A stretch of DNA of 64,000 nucleotides from Helicobacter bilis (GTDB taxonomy: Bacteria; Campylobacterota; Campylobacteria; Campylobacterales; Helicobacteraceae). Location of the stretch: contig NZ_CP019645.1 in NCBI RefSeq assembly GCF_001999985.1, positions 930,001-994,000 on the forward strand. The letters are read 5' to 3'. Positions 1 through 8,866 of the stretch are shown here, in pieces. The notes under the pieces are model-generated. The model made no database searches, had not been told where the DNA came from, and was given only the letters and a program-made list of their open reading frames with translations. The translations under genes were made by a program, and so were the position numbers. Position 1 is the first letter of the stretch. Every line of letters starts with the position of its first letter.

Positions 1-1334
1 TAAGGTTCTATTGCTGGTAGCTTGGGAATGAGATTTAGGGGGTCATGCTTAAAATCAAAAAGTTTTAGGCTGTGTTGTATGTAGAGTGAAAAGAGATTTT
101 GCAGAATCTCATCATTAACTTTTTGATTATCCTCCAAAAATTTCATGAACGCCAAAAACATAAATAACCAGCTACTAGCAATATAATATTCTTTAGTTAT
201 TAACCTGTTGTCAAAAATATCGCAATATTGTTCAAAATGGCGGGGTATATAAATATGGTCTGGATCAAAATCACACGAGCTATTTGATCTTATTCTATAA
301 ACATAAAATGGTTTTGGGATTACATAAATGAACTCACTTTGCAAAAAGAGTAAAGTACCAAACAAGTGGTCTTCGGCAAATACCTTGTCGTAAAAATAGA
401 GATCAATGTGCTTTAAAAATTTAAAATTTATGATACCCTGCCACACCCAAGAAAAATAAATTTGCTGTTTATCATAAAGCCTATATAGCCAATCTTGCAT
501 ATTAATTTTTTGTTGCGGTATCTTTAATGCATGAAGCTGAGTTATAGGGCTTGCCTCTATCTCACCACAATCAACCTCATAATCAAACCACACAATATCT
601 ACACCATCTGAATGCTTTATACACTCTTCTATGCAATAAGGTTTCCAATAGTCATCAGAATCTAAAAAGATAATATAGTCTATTTTTTGTGGTTGGAGTG
701 TGGAGTTATGATTGTTTGTGGTATTAGATGCATAGATTTTATAAATATTATATGGGTTTTCATTTGTAATGTTATAGGAATAGAGTGTTACCCCCCCCCC
801 CCCATTGTTGCTATTTATTCTATTATTGTAGTTTGTGTTTTGTGTAGAGTTCAGATTCTTGTTATTTTTAGTCATAGGTGAAAAATCTTTATTTGAATCT
901 ATTTCAGAATCTAAGTAAAAATTTGATTCCATGTTGGATACTTCACTCAAAGGCTCAGTATGACAAGTTGCTTTCAAATCTGGTTTTACTTTATCTTTAT
1001 ATTGAAGCGTGGAATCTATTGTATATGTTGTGCTAGATTCTAAATTTATACTAGAATCTAGTTTTGCTTCATACTTTTCACTAAACCATGCAATACCTAC
1101 ATTTCTAGCTGTGCTTTGCCCACCATTTTCTTTATCTATAAGTATAAATCTAGAATCTTTTGCTACATATTCTTTTGCTATATTTAGACTTTCATTATTA
1201 TCCGTGCTACCATCATTGACTAAAACAATGCTTAGATTCTTATATGTTTGATTGATTACAGAATCTAGACATTCTCTTAGATACTCTGCTACATTATAGA
1301 TTGGTATTACAACGCCTACTTTTTTGTTTTGCAT
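1..1334 (-). CDS. Family 2 glycosyltransferase, 3' end beyond window, with repeat-rich insertion and in-frame poly-G tract
   Basis: Probable transferase of a sugar from a nucleotide-sugar donor to a surface glycan (LPS, capsule or glycoprotein). The start ATG is at 1334 and the frame stays open to base 1, so the C-terminus is missing. Residues 1-90 give the GT-A nucleotide-binding half (VVIPIYNVAEYL, VNDGSTDN, ENGGQSTARNVG). The metal-binding motif FLDSDDYW lies only at about residue 223. In the family, ARNxG and the DxDD motif are normally some 15 residues apart; here about 127 residues of Ser/Asn/Asp-rich sequence (about 680-1062) separate them. That insert contains AGATTC-type repeats, an A-type repeat read as CHTEPLSEVSN, and a 13-base G tract. 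With 13 G the frame is open, so this copy reads ON. Acceptor and linkage cannot be told. Confidence 0.85.
   Translation of the reverse strand, partial: MQNKKVGVVIPIYNVAEYLRECLDSVINQTYKNLSIVLVNDGSTDNNESLNIAKEYVAKDSRFILIDKENGGQSTARNVGIAWFSEKYEAKLDSSINLESSTTYTIDSTLQYKDKVKPDLKATCHTEPLSEVSNMESNFYLDSEIDSNKDFSPMTKNNKNLNSTQNTNYNNRINSNNGGGGVTLYSYNITNENPYNIYKIYASNTTNNHNSTLQPQKIDYIIFLDSDDYWKPYCIEECIKHSDGVDIVWFDYEVDCGEIEASPITQLHALKIPQQKINMQDWLYRLYDKQQIYFSWVWQGIINFKFLKHIDLYFYDKVFAEDHLFGTLLFLQSEFIYVIPKPFYVYRIRSNSSCDFDPDHIYIPRHFEQYCDIFDNRLITKEYYIASSWLFMFLAFMKFLEDNQKVNDEILQNLFSLYIQHSLKLFDFKHDPLNLIPKLPAIEP
791..803. repeat. Poly-C tract (13; poly-G in coding sense) inside the glycosyltransferase
   Basis: Thirteen consecutive C. 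The glycosyltransferase frame reads straight through as glycines and stays open downstream, so 13 is an ON length. Loss or gain of one base by slippage would truncate the protein before its DSDD motif. Confidence 0.9.
934..968 (-). repeat. A-type interspersed repeat inside the glycosyltransferase
   Basis: On the minus strand this begins TTGTCATACTGAGC and continues GAGTGAAGTATCCAAC. The same core occurs in the prepilin peptidase, hisH and pcnB genes and in several intergenic gaps of this window. Here it is translated as CHTEPLSEVSN, the same reading frame as in the other three genes. Confidence 0.75.
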
Positions 1335-1382
1335 GGTGGTTTCCTTTTGTGTTGGTGTATTGTAAATTTTCATACCTTTATA

Positions 1383-2354
1383 TTATTTCAACTTATTCGC
1401 AAGTAAATTTTTTAACCCAACTTGCACGGCACCACCTTCTAAAATGGCTTGAACTTCAAAGGCTATGGGTGTGTAGAGATTGTGCTTTTTGCTGATTTGC
1501 ACGATTGATTTTGCACTATATACACCTTCTGCTACTTCGCCTAATTCATTTAGAATCTCTTCTAGCGATTTATTATTAGCAAGTCCAAAACCTACGCGAT
1601 AGTTCCTTGACATTGTAGAATTTGAGGTAAGAAATAAATCCCCACTACCAGATAATCCCAAAAAAGTTTCTTGTTTTGCACCAAAAAACGCACCAAAACG
1701 CGCCATCTCAACAAGCCCACGAGAAAGCAGTGATGCCTTAGCATTATTCCCAAGTCCTAGTCCATCGCAAATCCCACCAGCAATGGCGATAACATTTTTA
1801 TATGCCCCTGCGATTTCAGCGCCTATAACATCATTTTGCACATAGGTTTTAATGAAACTAGGGAAGCATTGTGCGTATCTTTTGCTTAAATCTTCATTGC
1901 TTGAGTGTATCACTAACGCACAAGGAAGCCCTTTCATCACTTCTTTAGCAAAGCTAGGTCCAGCAAGATAGCACATAGAATCTGCCTTAAAATACTGCTC
2001 TAAAATCTCATTGACAAAAGCCCCACTACCTTGCTCTATCCCCTTACTTGCTACAAGGATTTGCATATCATTACGCACAGATTCTAAAAAACTTGCCTTC
2101 TGCATAAACTCTCGTAAAAAAGCACTTGCAATGGCGATCACACAAAGTGGGTTCTTAGAATTTTTATAGTGTGTTATAAAGTCATCATAGCTAAGTTGAT
2201 AGGGGGTAGTATTAGAATCTTGTGTAATATCACTGCCATATTGTGTGAGATTTAGCTTTCGCCTTGATAATACAAAAACACGATTTTTTTGACTAAACGC
2301 ATGAGCTAGGGCAAGTCCCCAAGCACCGCCGCCAAACACAAATATATCCTGCAT
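1383..2354 (-). CDS. gpsA: Glycerol-3-phosphate dehydrogenase [NAD(P)+]
   Basis: Reduces dihydroxyacetone phosphate to sn-glycerol 3-phosphate in the cytosol, supplying the phospholipid backbone. The N-terminus has the Rossmann motif FGGGAWGLALAHAF. The substrate-domain signature NVIAIAGGICDGLGLGNN with a following Lys in NNAKASLLSRG is present around residue 185, and FLGLSGSGDLFLT is typical of the family. I chose the ATG at 2354 (MQDIFVFG, about 323 residues) because GGGAGAG lies about 9 bases upstream; the GTG at 2372 would place that ribosome site inside the coding sequence. It lies behind the small membrane-protein gene on the same strand with a gap of about 27 bases. Confidence 0.96.
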   Translation of the reverse strand: MQDIFVFGGGAWGLALAHAFSQKNRVFVLSRRKLNLTQYGSDITQDSNTTPYQLSYDDFITHYKNSKNPLCVIAIASAFLREFMQKASFLESVRNDMQILVASKGIEQGSGAFVNEILEQYFKADSMCYLAGPSFAKEVMKGLPCALVIHSSNEDLSKRYAQCFPSFIKTYVQNDVIGAEIAGAYKNVIAIAGGICDGLGLGNNAKASLLSRGLVEMARFGAFFGAKQETFLGLSGSGDLFLTSNSTMSRNYRVGFGLANNKSLEEILNELGEVAEGVYSAKSIVQISKKHNLYTPIAFEVQAILEGGAVQVGLKNLLANKLK

Positions 2355-2381
2355 TATATGAATCTCTCCCACACCATTTGA

Positions 2382-2744
2382 TTATTTGGTCCCTAACTCT
2401 AGCATTAAATGCTTGTTGTTTATAATCTCTATTTCTCTTTTTAATCGCATTCTTTCTTCATATAATAGCTCTTTTTCAGCATTTAACCTTGCAATTTCTC
2501 GACTTGTGTAATAAATATTATTAGAAATAAAAATCTTTGGGATAAAAATAGCCATAATGACAGACAGAATGAAACACGCTATAAGAAGATTAAATCTCCC
2601 TATACCCTCCCTTTTTTCATCAAAGGTTACAAGCTCTTCCTTTTCATCATTTGATATACGCATATCAAGATCGCTTATCTCCAAAGTGTCTTCTATGATA
2701 CCTTGCTGCATTGTGGAATCTTGCTTGTTAATGGAGTAAGGCAC
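2382..2744 (-). CDS. Small bitopic coiled-coil membrane protein (FtsL/DivIC-like)
   Basis: Not recognised by sequence. The 120-residue product has an acidic cytoplasmic N-terminus (about 1-50), one membrane span (about 52-70, LLIACFILSVIMAIFIP), and a charged, heptad-like C-terminal helix (about 78-115, with ARLNAEKELLYEERMRLKREIEIINNKH). This layout is shared with the divisome proteins FtsL, FtsB and DivIC, which diverge too much to be called from sequence alone. The start is GTG at 2744, 10 bases after the dps stop codon; an internal ATG at 2711 is an alternative. It is probably co-transcribed with dps and gpsA. Confidence 0.6.
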   Translation of the reverse strand: MPYSINKQDSTMQQGIIEDTLEISDLDMRISNDEKEELVTFDEKREGIGRFNLLIACFILSVIMAIFIPKIFISNNIYYTSREIARLNAEKELLYEERMRLKREIEIINNKHLMLELGTK

Positions 2745-2754
2745 ACAAGCCTAC

Positions 2755-3189
2755 CTATGCAAGTTGTGCGTTAAGCATCCAAATTGCTTTTTCTAAATGT
2801 GCTACTTGTAAATCTGCAAGTCCTTGTGTTGTAGTGTCATTCTCTTTTGCTGCCACTTCTGAAAGTTTTTTAAAGTTTTTTAGGAAATATTTGTAATCTT
2901 CTAAAACGGATTCTAATACATCTTTTGACTTAAAGCTAGTTTTGCTTTCTTCTTTGATCTTTGCTTTGTCAAGCACTTCTTTTAGCGTTACATACGGAGT
3001 GTCGCCAAGCTGTATGATTCTCTCTGCTAGAGCATCAAAGATTTCTGCGAATTGATTATAAATCTCTTCTGTTGCCGCATGGACTTGTGGAAAATCTTTG
3101 CCTTTTACATTCCAGTGGTAATTGTGAGTTTTTGTAAAGAAAACTAATGAATCTGCCTGAAGTTGCTTTAAAATCTTTATCTGTTCCAT
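2755..3189 (-). CDS. dps: Dps-family ferritin-like protein (NapA type)
   Basis: Oligomeric miniferritin that oxidises and stores iron with hydrogen peroxide and protects DNA. In H. pylori the orthologue is the neutrophil-activating protein NapA. The 144-residue length is normal. The ferroxidase ligands expected between subunits are visible in THNYHWNVKG (His) and in FAEIFDALAERI (Asp/Glu), with HAATEEIYNQ between them. The C-terminal helix ends VAHLEKAIWMLNAQLA. The ATG at 3189 is preceded by GAGAGG, which lies in one arm of an inverted repeat (3197-3222), so translation may be structure-controlled. Confidence 0.95.
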   Translation of the reverse strand: MEQIKILKQLQADSLVFFTKTHNYHWNVKGKDFPQVHAATEEIYNQFAEIFDALAERIIQLGDTPYVTLKEVLDKAKIKEESKTSFKSKDVLESVLEDYKYFLKNFKKLSEVAAKENDTTTQGLADLQVAHLEKAIWMLNAQLA

Positions 3190-3196
3190 GAAACAC

Positions 3197-3222
3197 CTCT
3201 CAAAATAAAATAACTTTGAGAG
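3197..3222 (-). promoter_or_regulatory. Inverted repeat overlapping the dps ribosome-binding site
   Basis: CTCTCAAA and TTTGAGAG are perfect complements separated by 10 bases, just upstream of dps. On the minus strand the 3' arm contains the GAGAGG that acts as Shine-Dalgarno, so a hairpin could mask it. It could equally be a protein operator. Confidence 0.45.
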
Positions 3223-3244
3223 TTTAGCATATCTTTAAGGACTT

Positions 3245-4459
3245 TTATCTTTGTTTCAAGTTTTTTATAAAAAAATCTGCTAAAGCCCTTGCCTCTTGTC
3301 TAAAAGCAAGGATAGATTCTAAAGTATTTGGAATCTTTGTATCTTTCATTTTCTCTAATACCTGCATACTTACTTCTGCTAGTGCATAAAAGGGGAGTTT
3401 TTCTTGCAGGAAATATTGCTGGACTAATTCATTACTAGAGTTTAGAGCTATACCCAAATGTGGGCAATCTAGCAAAAGATCTTTATACGCCCATAGTGGA
3501 TAGCGATCTGTCTGTATTTTTTGAAAATTTATTTTTACAAAGTCATTTATGCTAAGCGGAGTGATACAAAAGCTACTTTGAGCCTTGAATCTATCCACAC
3601 CATAAGCAAGGGGCAAACACATATCCGCATGACTTACACTAGCATTTAATGAATTATCACTAGATTCTATAAAAGCATGCACAAGGGAGCTTCTCTCAAT
3701 AAAGGCATGAATGTTTTTTGTATCAAAAAGCCAATAAGCCTCTAAAATCTCATAAAGCTTATTTACAAGTGTTGCTGAATCTATTGTGATTTTTTGCCCC
3801 ATACTCCATGTTGGATGTTTCAATACATCGCTTAGTGTAGCGTATGGAATCTTTTCGAGTGGAAAATCTCTTAAAGCCCCACCAGAAGCGGTAATATAGA
3901 GATTCTTAAAAGCTTTGTAATGCGTAATATTTGATTTATTTTTAGAATCTAAAATTGCTAGTAAAGACCATAAGCTAAAATGTTCGCTATCAATGGGGAA
4001 AATATGCTCTAGCATGTAGTTTCTTGTGCTAGATTCTGTATGCTTAGAATCTTTAGTAGATTCTAAGTTTTGCATGATATTTTGCTTTATCAAATGTCCT
4101 GCAACCACTAAGGATTCCTTATTGGCAAGGATAAGCTCTTTTTGTAATGCAATAGTCTTGAGACTAAAGCTAAGACCAGCATAGCCTACCACCGCATTTA
4201 GAATCTTTTGTGATTTACATATTTCAAGCATTTTACAAATGCCCTCTTCGCCGACAAACACTATGCTATCTTGTGGTTGTAACATATTAAGATTTTTTTC
4301 ATCTGCGATAGCGACAAACTTAGGCTTACACTCTCTAATCTGCTCGTTAAACAATGCGATATTACTACCGCACGCAAGGGCTTCAATCTCTATGTTAAAC
4401 TGCTTTGCAACTTTTTGTGCGTTTATACCTATGCTACCAGTGCTACCTAATATAACCAC
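3245..4459 (-). CDS. dxr: 1-deoxy-D-xylulose 5-phosphate reductoisomerase
   Basis: Second step of the MEP isoprenoid pathway: NADPH-dependent conversion of DXP to 2-C-methyl-D-erythritol 4-phosphate. The N-terminal NADPH site is GSTGSIG; LANKESLVVAG, the metal-binding PIDSEHFSLW, SASGGALRDFP and HPTWSMGQKITIDSATLVNK are all family signatures. GTG at 4459 is the first usable start directly before the Rossmann motif. The product is 404 residues, longer than the H. pylori enzyme, with an extra stretch of about 20 residues (LESTKDSKHTESST, near residue 135) encoded by AGATTCTA-type repeats just before PIDSEHFS, and a smaller one (LDSKNKSN) near residue 170. Both are loops before conserved motifs. 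Confidence 0.95.
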   Translation of the reverse strand: MVILGSTGSIGINAQKVAKQFNIEIEALACGSNIALFNEQIRECKPKFVAIADEKNLNMLQPQDSIVFVGEEGICKMLEICKSQKILNAVVGYAGLSFSLKTIALQKELILANKESLVVAGHLIKQNIMQNLESTKDSKHTESSTRNYMLEHIFPIDSEHFSLWSLLAILDSKNKSNITHYKAFKNLYITASGGALRDFPLEKIPYATLSDVLKHPTWSMGQKITIDSATLVNKLYEILEAYWLFDTKNIHAFIERSSLVHAFIESSDNSLNASVSHADMCLPLAYGVDRFKAQSSFCITPLSINDFVKINFQKIQTDRYPLWAYKDLLLDCPHLGIALNSSNELVQQYFLQEKLPFYALAEVSMQVLEKMKDTKIPNTLESILAFRQEARALADFFIKNLKQR

Positions 4460-4583
4460 TCTATGCCTTTTTGCGAATTTTGCAATACAAAATTAAAGCA
4501 AAAAAATGAAATATTGTATTTTAAACAAGATGATAGAAGTATCATATAATTTTATGCCAGTTTCCATATAGAGTCACATTCTT

Positions 4584-5609
4584 TTACGACAACTGCTCGT
4601 TTGTTTTTAGTGTAAAAGCTGCCAAAATCTCTTGTTTGTATCGATAAATATCACTAATATTTTCTAAATCTATACGCTTATCTTTTTCAGTTGTAGGGAT
4701 AGTAATGTATTTTTTGCTACCATTAAACCATGGCCGACAAAACCATTTTCTTAAATTGTTATCCGCTAAGATTCCAAAATAACTAAAGGTGTCTTTATAT
4801 GTAATTCTCTCAATATCAAAATTCTTACATTCCGCAAAAAATGACTTGACAATGTAGAATCCCTGCAATTCTTCTTCTGTGGTAACAATAAGCTCTTCTT
4901 CATTAGTATTTACTTCTGCTTCATCTTGTTTTTCGTCTTTTGAAAGAGAATTCTTAACGGCTAGGATTTTCTCGTTTGCCAAATCATTAATAATGCCTTC
5001 TGTCATGCGTCTTGATGTTATTTTCGTTGCAAAAAACTTCACAAAATCATCATCTGGATTTTCTATTTGATTCCTGAAAATTTCCTGAATTTGTTTGTGG
5101 CTTTTTGCAATACTTGCAAATTGCACGATTGAATCTATATCAAGTTGTTCTTTGGTAAATTTTTCAAGCTCTTTCAAGTCTCGTTGTTTAATATTTTCTA
5201 GATGAAAAATCATAAAAGGATATTGATCCATAATGTTATCATTATCCAAATCAGAAAAAAAGCGATATTCTATGCCATTTGTCAAAATCGCAAATTTTGC
5301 ATCAGACACAACATTAAAATAACGCACTAGCTGATTGTTATGATTATTTAAATTTTCACTATGATTTTTTACTTCAATAAGCACAAGTGGTTTGCCATCT
5401 TTCAATATAGCATAATCAACTTTTTCCCCTTTTTTTGTTCCAATATCTGCAACAAATTCCGGCACAACCACATGATTATCAAACACATCATACCCAAGCG
5501 CACTAAGAAAAGGTAATACAAAGCTATGCTTTGTGGCTTCCTCTGTTTTAATGTTGTCCTTTTGTGTTTTTACACGCTGTGCCAACTCAAAAATTTTATC
5601 TTCCAACAT
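4584..5609 (-). CDS. Solitary HsdR N-terminal-domain (PD-(D/E)XK nuclease-like) protein
   Basis: The N-terminal 150 residues match the type I restriction HSDR_N fold: an FVLPFLSALGYDVF entry, then DYAILKDGKPLVLIEVKNH, in which Asp and Glu-Val-Lys form the PD-(D/E)XK catalytic signature, followed by QLVRYFNV and ILTNGIEYRFFSD. There is no helicase domain (341 residues, against about 1000 for a full HsdR) and no hsdM or hsdS neighbour, so this is a stand-alone protein of unknown role, possibly nuclease or defence related. The C-terminal half (about 220-340), with a Glu-rich linker and WFCRPWFNGSKKYITIP, is not recognised. ATG at 5609 is preferred because AGGGG precedes it; the upstream ATG at 5648 lacks a ribosome site. 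Confidence 0.8.
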   Translation of the reverse strand: MLEDKIFELAQRVKTQKDNIKTEEATKHSFVLPFLSALGYDVFDNHVVVPEFVADIGTKKGEKVDYAILKDGKPLVLIEVKNHSENLNNHNNQLVRYFNVVSDAKFAILTNGIEYRFFSDLDNDNIMDQYPFMIFHLENIKQRDLKELEKFTKEQLDIDSIVQFASIAKSHKQIQEIFRNQIENPDDDFVKFFATKITSRRMTEGIINDLANEKILAVKNSLSKDEKQDEAEVNTNEEELIVTTEEELQGFYIVKSFFAECKNFDIERITYKDTFSYFGILADNNLRKWFCRPWFNGSKKYITIPTTEKDKRIDLENISDIYRYKQEILAAFTLKTNEQLS

Positions 5610-5842
5610 GATAATACCCCTACTTATCCTAAAAAACTGCTTTCTCATTATTGTAGCAAAATATTTCTATATTTTTATAACAATGTTTGAGATTTGTTTA
5701 TTATTTTGTGTGTATGTCTAGGAATAATTTGCTGTTGTTTAATACTATAGGATATCTTACAGACATAAAACTACGCATAACAATGCGGTGCAATTTTATG
5801 TCAAATTCCAACTATTTTGGACAATAGGCAGTCGGATTTTAG

Positions 5843-7135
5843 CTATTTCCCCAAATAAACTTGTCGTGGGCGTGTGATTCTTACTGATGGATTTTTTACA
5901 TGCTCTATCAAGTTAGCACACCAGCCGGGCATTCTACCTAAAACAAATATAGGTGTGAAAAGCTCTGTTGGAATCTTTAAGGCAGTCAAAATAATGCCGC
6001 TATAAAAATCCACATTTGGATAGAGTTTTCTCTCAATAAAGTATGAATCACTTAATGCTACTTCTTCCACTTTTTCTGCGATTTCACTCAAACGCATATC
6101 CATTTTGATACCGCGTTTATTTAAATCATCTTTCAAGGCTTTTAGAGTTTTTGCCCTTGGGTCATAGTTCTTATACACACGATGTCCAAAGCCCATAAGT
6201 CTAAATGGATCATTTTTATCTTTCACTCTAGCGACATATTTATCTACATTTTTAACATCGCCGATTTCACGCAATTGTTGTAAAACTGCCTCATTTGCAC
6301 CGCCGTGTGCTGGTCCCCAAAGTGCTGCGATACCTGAAGAGATTGCTGCATAAGGATGCACGCCTGTTGAAGCGACATTTCGCACCGTTGTGGTGGAGGC
6401 GTTTTGTCCATGTTCTGCATGTAGTGTTAGAATCTTATCAAGGGCTTCAATCTCTACTGCATCAACGCCTTCTTCACCCTTTAGCGTATTTTTGAATCTG
6501 CCATGCGGATAACCTCGCAACATGTATAAAAAGTTTTCTACATAGCTTTTTGATACATCTGGCTCAATAAAAGGCGCACCAACGCTATGGCGATAGCAAA
6601 ATGCTACCATTGTAGCCGTTTTTGCGATGATTCTTCTTGCCATCATTTGATAATCATCTTCATCGTCCATTTCTTTATGGTCATAATACAGCGTTGCTAA
6701 AACGCTTACGAGTGCTGATAGCGTAGCCATAGGGTGTGCTTTATCTGGGAAAGCAGCAAAGACAGATTTTAGTCGCTCATGTAAAAAGCCCCTATGCCTT
6801 AGCTCAAGATCAAAAGCTTGTGATTCTTCCTTATTTTTTGGCAAACCATCTTCAGCGATAAGCAAACGGCATACATCTGTAAAGCTATACTTTGCTACTA
6901 AATCTTGGATAGGAATGCCCTTATAAAGCAGTGCCCCCTCTTTACCATCAACATAGCTAATAGTAGATTCACACCCTGCTGTGCTGCCATACCCGGGATC
7001 ATAAGAGAAAATCCCCGCAGTCTCGTAGAGTTTGCTAAAATTAATCGCCTTTGGTCCCCTTGTGCAATTGATCAAATCAAAGTCAAAGCTTTCATTTGTC
7101 TCATTGTTTGTGAGTGTTACTGTATTCTTACCCAT
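5843..7135 (-). CDS. gltA: Citrate synthase
   Basis: Condenses acetyl-CoA and oxaloacetate to citrate at the entry to the TCA cycle, in the cytosol. At 430 residues this is a normal type II enzyme. The N-terminal domain has [21 protein letters not shown] and [11 protein letters not shown]. The catalytic region includes [39 protein letters not shown]-like sequence, [15 protein letters not shown] (active-site His) and NVDFYSGI (active-site Asp). AGAAAGGA lies about 6 bases before the ATG. It is monocistronic by appearance and divergent from rplM-rpsI. Confidence 0.97.
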   Translation of the reverse strand: MGKNTVTLTNNETNESFDFDLINCTRGPKAINFSKLYETAGIFSYDPGYGSTAGCESTISYVDGKEGALLYKGIPIQDLVAKYSFTDVCRLLIAEDGLPKNKEESQAFDLELRHRGFLHERLKSVFAAFPDKAHPMATLSALVSVLATLYYDHKEMDDEDDYQMMARRIIAKTATMVAFCYRHSVGAPFIEPDVSKSYVENFLYMLRGYPHGRFKNTLKGEEGVDAVEIEALDKILTLHAEHGQNASTTTVRNVASTGVHPYAAISSGIAALWGPAHGGANEAVLQQLREIGDVKNVDKYVARVKDKNDPFRLMGFGHRVYKNYDPRAKTLKALKDDLNKRGIKMDMRLSEIAEKVEEVALSDSYFIERKLYPNVDFYSGIILTALKIPTELFTPIFVLGRMPGWCANLIEHVKNPSVRITRPRQVYLGK

Positions 7136-7478
7136 ATTAATCCTTTCTGTAAATAAAGCTTATATAGTCTAGCAATGCCCCATTTGTGCAACAAAGATTC
7201 TATAAAGCCGCACAATAACACCCCTAGATTGATTGCATTGTATCTTTTTTTCAAGCATTTTTCTAGCACATTGTATATTATCGATACTGCAAATATATAC
7301 ATGTTACAAAACTGCATGCTATTGTCATAATTGGCTTGTATATTCAAAGCAAACAAATCTTTAAGTAGATACGCTTGGGACTTTAAATATTAAATTTAAC
7401 TTAAATTAAGCTATATTTAAGTAAATGCTGATTAGAATTCTGTTTTTAAAAATATTTTACATGTTTTAAAGGCAAATT
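7136..7478. other. Divergent intergenic region between gltA and rplM
   Basis: About 343 very AT-rich bases that must hold the gltA (leftward) and rplM (rightward) promoters. Runs such as TTAAATTTAACTTAAATTAAGC (7388-7409) are palindrome-like. I see no credible gene; a leftward open frame across 7117-7356 overlaps the gltA start and has no family features. Confidence 0.5.
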
Positions 7479-7913
7479 ATGGAACTCACTAAAACACCAA
7501 AGCAGGGGGAAATCCAAAGAGATTGGATTGTCCTTGATGCAAAAGGCAAGGTATTTGGTAGATTAATCGCTGAAGCAGCGACACTACTAAGAGGCAAACA
7601 TAAGGCAAGTTATACGCCGCATTTGGATTGCGGTGATTTTGTGGTAATTATCAATGCAAAAGAAGTGCAGTTTAATGGCACAAACAAGCTTGATGATAAG
7701 AAATACTTCACACATTCAGGCTATTTTGGTAGCACAAAGTCAAAGACTTTAGCAGAAATGCTTGAGAAGCAACCAGAAAAGCTTTATAGACTTGCAGTAA
7801 GAGGTATGCTACCAAAAACAAGACTTGGTCGTGCTATGATTAAAAAGCTAAAAGTGTATTCAAGTGCTACACATCCACACACAGCTCAAGTAGCTGATTC
7901 TAAAAAAGCATAA
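7479..7913 (+). CDS. rplM: 50S ribosomal protein L13
   Basis: Structural protein of the large ribosomal subunit. The 144 residues carry the family features WIVLDAKGKVFGRLIAEAA, LRGKHKASYTPH, GDFVVIINAKEV and VRGMLPKTRLGR. AAAGGC lies upstream of the ATG. Its stop is 12 bases before rpsI, the usual rplM-rpsI operon. Confidence 0.98.
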   Translation: MELTKTPKQGEIQRDWIVLDAKGKVFGRLIAEAATLLRGKHKASYTPHLDCGDFVVIINAKEVQFNGTNKLDDKKYFTHSGYFGSTKSKTLAEMLEKQPEKLYRLAVRGMLPKTRLGRAMIKKLKVYSSATHPHTAQVADSKKA

Positions 7914-7925
7914 TAAAGGAATGTA

Positions 7926-8318
7926 ATGAGTAAGGTTTATGCAACAGGAAAAAGAAAAACTGCGATTGCAAAGGTATGGTTAAGCAGTGGGACAGGCAAA
8001 CTTACAATCAATGATATGGGATTAGATGAGTGGCTTGGCAGACATGATTCTATCAAAATGAAAGTTATGCAGCCGCTTGTGCTTACAAAGCAGGATAAAT
8101 CGGTAGATATTCGTGCGATTACACTTGGTGGTGGCTACTCTGCACAGGCTGAAGCTTTGCGTAGCGGTATAGCAAAAGCGTTAAATAACTTTGATAGAGA
8201 TGCGTTCCGCAAAGAGCTTAAAAGTGCTGGATTGCTTACACGCGATGCAAGAGTTGTAGAGCGTAAAAAATATGGTAAGCGCAAGGCTAGAAGAAGCCCA
8301 CAATTCTCAAAAAGATAA
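7926..8318 (+). CDS. rpsI: 30S ribosomal protein S9
   Basis: Small-subunit ribosomal protein whose C-terminal tail contacts P-site tRNA. The 130 residues begin with [14 protein letters not shown], contain [19 protein letters not shown], and end in the conserved basic tail [21 protein letters not shown] precedes the ATG. It is the second gene of the rplM-rpsI operon; the following 280 bases to the convergent NifU-like gene hold no gene I can support. Confidence 0.98.
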   Translation: MSKVYATGKRKTAIAKVWLSSGTGKLTINDMGLDEWLGRHDSIKMKVMQPLVLTKQDKSVDIRAITLGGGYSAQAEALRSGIAKALNNFDRDAFRKELKSAGLLTRDARVVERKKYGKRKARRSPQFSKR

Positions 8319-8600
8319 GATTCTTTTATATTTTCTCCATTTTCTGCTACGGGCTGTATATATGGATCGCAAAGATTCGATATTACAGCTTGTTCCTTTC
8401 TTTGAAAATCTGTTTAATTAATATTTTTGTTCTGCCTAGAATCTTTAGGGGTAATAGTTAATTGTTTTTTTTACATTGGGTTTTGCTTGATTTTATTTTT
8501 AAAAGCGATTTTCTTGCATTTGTATTGTTTAAACAGAAAAGGAATCTGGATTCCGTTTTGCTGTTTGTCTTTTTACCCTGAAAAAATACATGACTTCATC

Positions 8601-8843
8601 TCAAACTTCACTCACTTTAATATCTGGGTGGATATCTCTTTGCAGAGTAGCTAATATCGCATTATGTAAAGTCGCATTTTTACTAGGGCAGCCACTACAT
8701 GCACCATGAAAACGCACAAAGACACACGCATTTTTGATTTCTACAATCTCAATATCACCGCCATCTTTTAGCAGTATGGGACGCACACTATTTATACTTT
8801 GTCGCACGGGGGCTAAAAGCTCGGTATCGCTAAATGGAAACAT
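8601..8843 (-). CDS. NifU C-terminal-domain Fe-S scaffold protein
   Basis: An 80-residue protein made of the NifU/Nfu C-terminal domain only, likely an Fe-S cluster carrier. It shows the family core VRPILLKDGGDIEIVEI, then VFVRFHGACSGCPSKNATL with the CxxC cluster-binding cysteines, and ends in a long helix. It stands 23 bases downstream of the PDC-sensor membrane gene on the same strand, suggesting co-transcription. The separate NifU/NifS assembly genes are not in this window. Confidence 0.88.
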   Translation of the reverse strand: MFPFSDTELLAPVRQSINSVRPILLKDGGDIEIVEIKNACVFVRFHGACSGCPSKNATLHNAILATLQRDIHPDIKVSEV

Positions 8844-8866
8844 AATCTATCCTTGTATTAAATCTA

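Noticed and set aside
7117-7356. 79-residue leftward open frame before gltA
   Set aside because: Overlaps the gltA start, has no ribosome site or family features, and lies where the divergent promoters must be.
8427-8654. 75-residue rightward open frame between rpsI and the NifU-like gene
   Set aside because: Phe/Leu/Cys-rich low-complexity reading of AT-rich DNA, no ribosome site, and overlaps the real convergent gene.
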